DNA of 64,000 nucleotides. It comes from Leishmania donovani. Taxonomy: Eukaryota; Euglenozoa; Kinetoplastea; Trypanosomatida; Trypanosomatidae. Made by a program: the position numbers and the translations under genes. Below the pieces are notes generated by a model. It was not told where the DNA came from. It saw nothing but the letters and a program-made list of their open reading frames with translations, and did no database searches. Below are positions 60,579 through 64,000 of the stretch, one piece after another. Every line of letters begins with the position of its first letter. Within the stretch, counting starts at the first letter, position 1. The stretch covers positions 1,042,036 through 1,106,035 of the forward strand of contig NC_018258.1 in the NCBI RefSeq assembly GCF_000227135.1, read 5' to 3'.

Positions 60579-63500
60579 GCTTACCGTGACGGTGGAGCGT
60601 TGAGGGGGAAAATGCTCGAGACGCTGCTGCAGTGGGGCGTTTGTGCACGGCGCCGGCGCGAGAGGAGGGAAGCGAATGGGCTGCAAACTGCAGCATGTGT
60701 GGGCTTGGAGAGGGCAGCGGACATGGATAGAAAAGGAAGCGCGACGATAGACAAGTTTTGCTGAAATCCTCTGCTATGTGGAGTGGAGGGTGGCGGTGCG
60801 CTCCCTACCGATCACTTCGAAGAGGACGAAGAGATGACCCCACCATGAGAGAGAAGGGAAGCAACGAATACGAGGAGGAAAAGGGGGCGAAAGGTAAACA
60901 AGGCGAAGGGGGACGGCAGCAGGAGGCAACACAAGTGGCGGCGCCGAGGCAAGCAACCACGCACGCACACGCACACACAGCGAAGACAACAGCAGCAAAC
61001 GTAAAGATAACAGTAAAAGAGAAGCAGCAAAGAAACGGCAGCACCCGTCTCTCCTGCAACGGGTTCTCTGTTTCTCTGTCACGTGCACAGGAGCGAGCGG
61101 AGAAAAGACCCGAAGACGTGCTCTCTTGGAAAGGGAGAGGGAGGCGGGCGGAGTCTGATGTGAAAAAAAGGGTGCAACGCTGAGAATTATACGACAGCCT
61201 TCGTTACGGCAGAGGCAACACACCTTGTGCCTTTTCGAAGTCGAGCCCACAAGAGAGACACGTCAGAGACGCCGCGGGAGGCAAAGAGGTGGGTGCGGCA
61301 GAGAGTTGGAGAGACGCAGGGAGCAGCGGAGTAAGAACTGGCGGTCTCTGAGAGTGAAGTCAGGCGTACGCTATCGAGTGACACTACGCAAGCAAGGGCG
61401 TCGGAGTCTGAGTTGAGAAGGGGCAGAGTCACTACGGCAGCACCCTCGAGAGACCGAAGCGTTCGCTTACAGACCTCCCGAGAGTGACACCCCTCGCAGC
61501 GAAGGTGAATATGATGTGGCCGGCGGAGTAGCACATTGCGCACATGTACAGCGTGAAAGCCAGTGCTTCCTTTTCCTTTTACTTTTTTTTCGTTCTCGTG
61601 CCTTGGGCTGGCAAGCAGTGTCCAGCTTACGGGGAAGGGACGTCAAGGAGCGGATTCGCTTTCATAATTAGGCGGTCGTAGCAGAAGACCAGCTCGTCGG
61701 GACTCGGCGCACCAGCACTTCAGATGCAGGGCACACAAGCAAACCCACGCGCACCTGCTCAAAAAAAAAAAGAAAAGAGTGACTCACATATCTGCTTACC
61801 TCACAAAGAGAAGCACCACCTGAGCAAGGAAACAGTGACGTGTGCCGAGGATGCTCACAAGCGCGCAGGCAAAACACACAACACCGGCCACCTCACAGCC
61901 TGCCATGCAGACGTCGTCACGAAAACACAACAATAAAGAGACGAGCAGAATAACACGAAACAAGGAGAGAAAAGAGGGACTCTTCCGCCTCCCAAGAAAA
62001 GAAAGACGGAGGCTCGTGTGCTGCGCATGATACGTGTTACCCACCTCCCGGGGTGATGGGAGGCGATGTGTGCAGTGCCAGCCAGCCACACAAGACGCTC
62101 AGAGACACGTGGGAAACCACAAGCCACCCAAAAAGCAGCCAAGCCGGGGAGGTATGGAGAGAACAACCCCCCAGAAAGCAGAATGGTAAACACAGAGGCG
62201 AGCTCCAGAGAAACCGAGAGCTCATCCAGAGTAACAACAACACAAATGCCAGCTTCCCCCTCAGCACCCAAAACAAAAAACGATACACCGAATCATAGAC
62301 GTCCCGCCGACCTGCCACGTTAGATACCGAAGGAAGGAGCGGGGGGGGGGCAGCCACGGGACTCGTGAAGGGGGCGTCTAGTAGATTTGCCGCGGAGAAA
62401 AAAAAGGTGAAAGACGATGACGCGAAGAAGGCACGCCGCCGGCCTGCGTCTTTGTGGTGACGCCTCTTCACCATTGCTTTCCTAAACGCCTTTTAAGGGG
62501 GCTGAGGCGTAGAAGAGCACACGCAGCGCAGGGACGTGTGTGTGTGTATGGGTGCGTGCGTGAGGGGGACGAGCGCCCGTACGCAGCGGTTAGCGTGCGA
62601 GAGCGCACGGCGGGCACCTCGTGTTACTTCACGTGAGCGATGCAAAATAGTGGCAGAGTGCGTGAGAGAGATGGACGCACGGTGAGGAGCGTGGCGGCCT
62701 CCAGAGAAAGAGAGAAGGGGGAGCTCCTGGACAGCGAGCGTAGATCGCGACCCTAGTACTCGTCGTCAGGGCTACAAGCGGACACGTAAAGTACGTCTCG
62801 TACGAATCTTCCTAACAAAAAGACCCATGGACAGAAAAACTAAATCGAGAGCATGCGAATGCAGCGATGAGCATGACCAAAGCCACGAAAAACGAAATGC
62901 GGAAAACAGCTTCAACTCGTAGTGCACAGAACAGCACAGAAAACCAGCACCTGTGCACAACAGTGGGGAGGCGGCGCTAATAGATGACGAGGAGAGCGCG
63001 AGCATCTAGCTGATCATAGCTGTGCCGTTCCTGCCGCTGGCAAAGCCCTCCTCGATACCGAGCGCGCCTCAAGTGCTGAAATCCCACGCGTGTGGGAGTC
63101 AACGCAGGGGTGCAGCATGTCGTTGATAGCCACTATAAAGCGGAGAGGAGCAACAGACAATGAGAGACAAGGGCGAGGGGGCGCAACGCACGCGAGAAAA
63201 AGGAGCTGAGGAATGTTCATCAAGCAACGAGAAGGGCAGAGTGCCAGGGGGCACGCGTGAAACAAGGAGACAACGAGCAGCAGAGCATAATCCTACAGCT
63301 CTTCATAGAAGGGAGCCGCCTCGCGACGAAACGAAAGCTGCATCACGGACGATTTCGAAAGCGCTGCGAGCGACGTGATCCTCAAGTACTCAATTCCGGC
63401 TGAAGCTGGGCAGGCGCACCATGCAGGTTACAAGAAAAAAAGCGCCACCGGCGGACGAGCCATGCGCACATCTTTAGGAAAGACTCAGAGCGGTACAAAA

Positions 63501-63870
63501 TGCAAGAGTGGCGGAAAAACGGACGGAAGAGCAGAAAAAGGGGTGGCAGACTACTGGGATATATATTGAAAAGGCGCATTACGAGGAAGGCGCCAAGAGA
63601 TGCACTCAGAAACCCGCCGCACGTCTCCGTAGCCTGTTCGCTATCAAATGCCTACAGGGATGAACAAAGCAGACACCGACCGTCGCCCGCGCTTCTCGGA
63701 ACCACTCCACGCTCTCCATCACAACCTCCACGGTGGAGACGAGCCTGCACAAGAGAGACGCAGCAGAGCACAGAAGGCACCATAGAAACCCGCGCAAAAA
63801 AAAAAAACGAGCAGCGACGGCAGCCATGTGTGGTGCGCACAAATCGATATGCCCACCCGCTCCTTCTTTT
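60579..63870. other. Intergenic region upstream of the 587-aa gene
   Basis: The likely acceptor region of the 587-aa gene lies within about 110 nt of its ATG, where the minus strand has two pyrimidine blocks (near 60600-60610 and 60655-60672) and several AGs. Beyond it the plus strand is mainly purine-rich. Mixed patches at 61200-61560, 62440-62760 and 63000-63700 show open frames, but most lack ATG or are hydrophobic. No gene is called. Confidence 0.45.
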
Positions 63871-64000
63871 CCATAGTTTCAGTACACCACCAACAAATCA
63901 AACACGGCACTCCCACCCAGACGTACACGCCATCACAGCGCAGACGCCTCCGCTGCACCACGGCGGCATCTTGGCCCTCTAGGGCGAGACGGCTGCCGCC
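63871..64000. repeat. Dispersed repeat, family B copy 2, continuing past the window edge
   Basis: All 130 nt appear identical to 39564-39693 and in the same orientation. The element runs off the right edge, so its full length is not visible. It is probably in the 3' UTR of the next gene upstream. Confidence 0.8.

Noticed and set aside
61187..61543. Minus-strand 118-codon protein-like frame
   Set aside because: It has no methionine at all, and no ATG lies upstream before a stop.
62037..62474. 145-codon minus-strand frame with two hydrophobic segments
   Set aside because: Pyrimidine-rich flank DNA routinely gives Leu/Phe/Ser-rich frames; no independent support was found.
1..64000. CRISPR arrays, insertion sequences or bacterial operon signals
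   Set aside because: None seen, and none expected in a trypanosomatid nuclear chromosome; the only repeats are retroposon-like elements, microsatellites and gap duplications.

Overview
The window looks like a Leishmania-type trypanosomatid nuclear chromosome. All supportable genes lie on the minus strand as intronless ORFs in one directional cluster with long intergenic stretches. On the plus strand those stretches read as purine-rich runs, so the transcribed RNA is pyrimidine-rich, as expected for trans-splicing and polyadenylation signals. An aldo-keto reductase very similar to what I remember of Leishmania prostaglandin F2-alpha synthase (LmjF.31.2150) suggests the chromosome 31 syntenic region. 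That placement, and any species call, is from memory and unverified.

Layout in transcription order (high to low coordinates): start of a repeat at the right edge (63871-64000); a 587-aa protein beginning MGCGLS (58815-60578); an 8-kb stretch with one possible 204-aa ORF (53846-54460); a 768-aa protein beginning MGNAVFC (48456-50762); a 903-aa disordered protein (41025-43736); a GC-rich retroposon-like repeat with an assembly gap (about 39564-40340); a 1257-aa alpha-solenoid protein (32230-36003); an 825-aa disordered protein (26294-28771); prostaglandin F synthase (20752-21606); a 1049-aa disordered protein (15412-18561); a repeat-rich interval with two gaps (12614-14025); a three-domain tRNA ligase-like protein (9294-12083); a 763-aa protein (4749-7040); a second copy of the 0.55-kb repeat (3400-3927); a 359-aa Met-rich protein (1952-3031); and the 5' end of one more gene at the left edge (1-94).

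Only two genes have recognisable enzymology: the aldo-keto reductase and the tRNA ligase. The others are mostly low-complexity Ser/Pro/Ala-rich proteins without recognisable domains. Two carry N-terminal myristoylation/palmitoylation signals, suggesting membrane or flagellar attachment. Co-transcription in trypanosomatids does not imply common function, so I infer no operon-like pathway.

The points most worth checking are: the tRNA ligase, whose ligase motif I has Glu where the nucleophilic Lys is expected; the acylated 768-aa protein with a C-terminal SILK motif; three of four assembly gaps flanked by the same sequence on both sides (probably unmerged contig overlaps); and possible unannotated short genes in the long intergenic regions.
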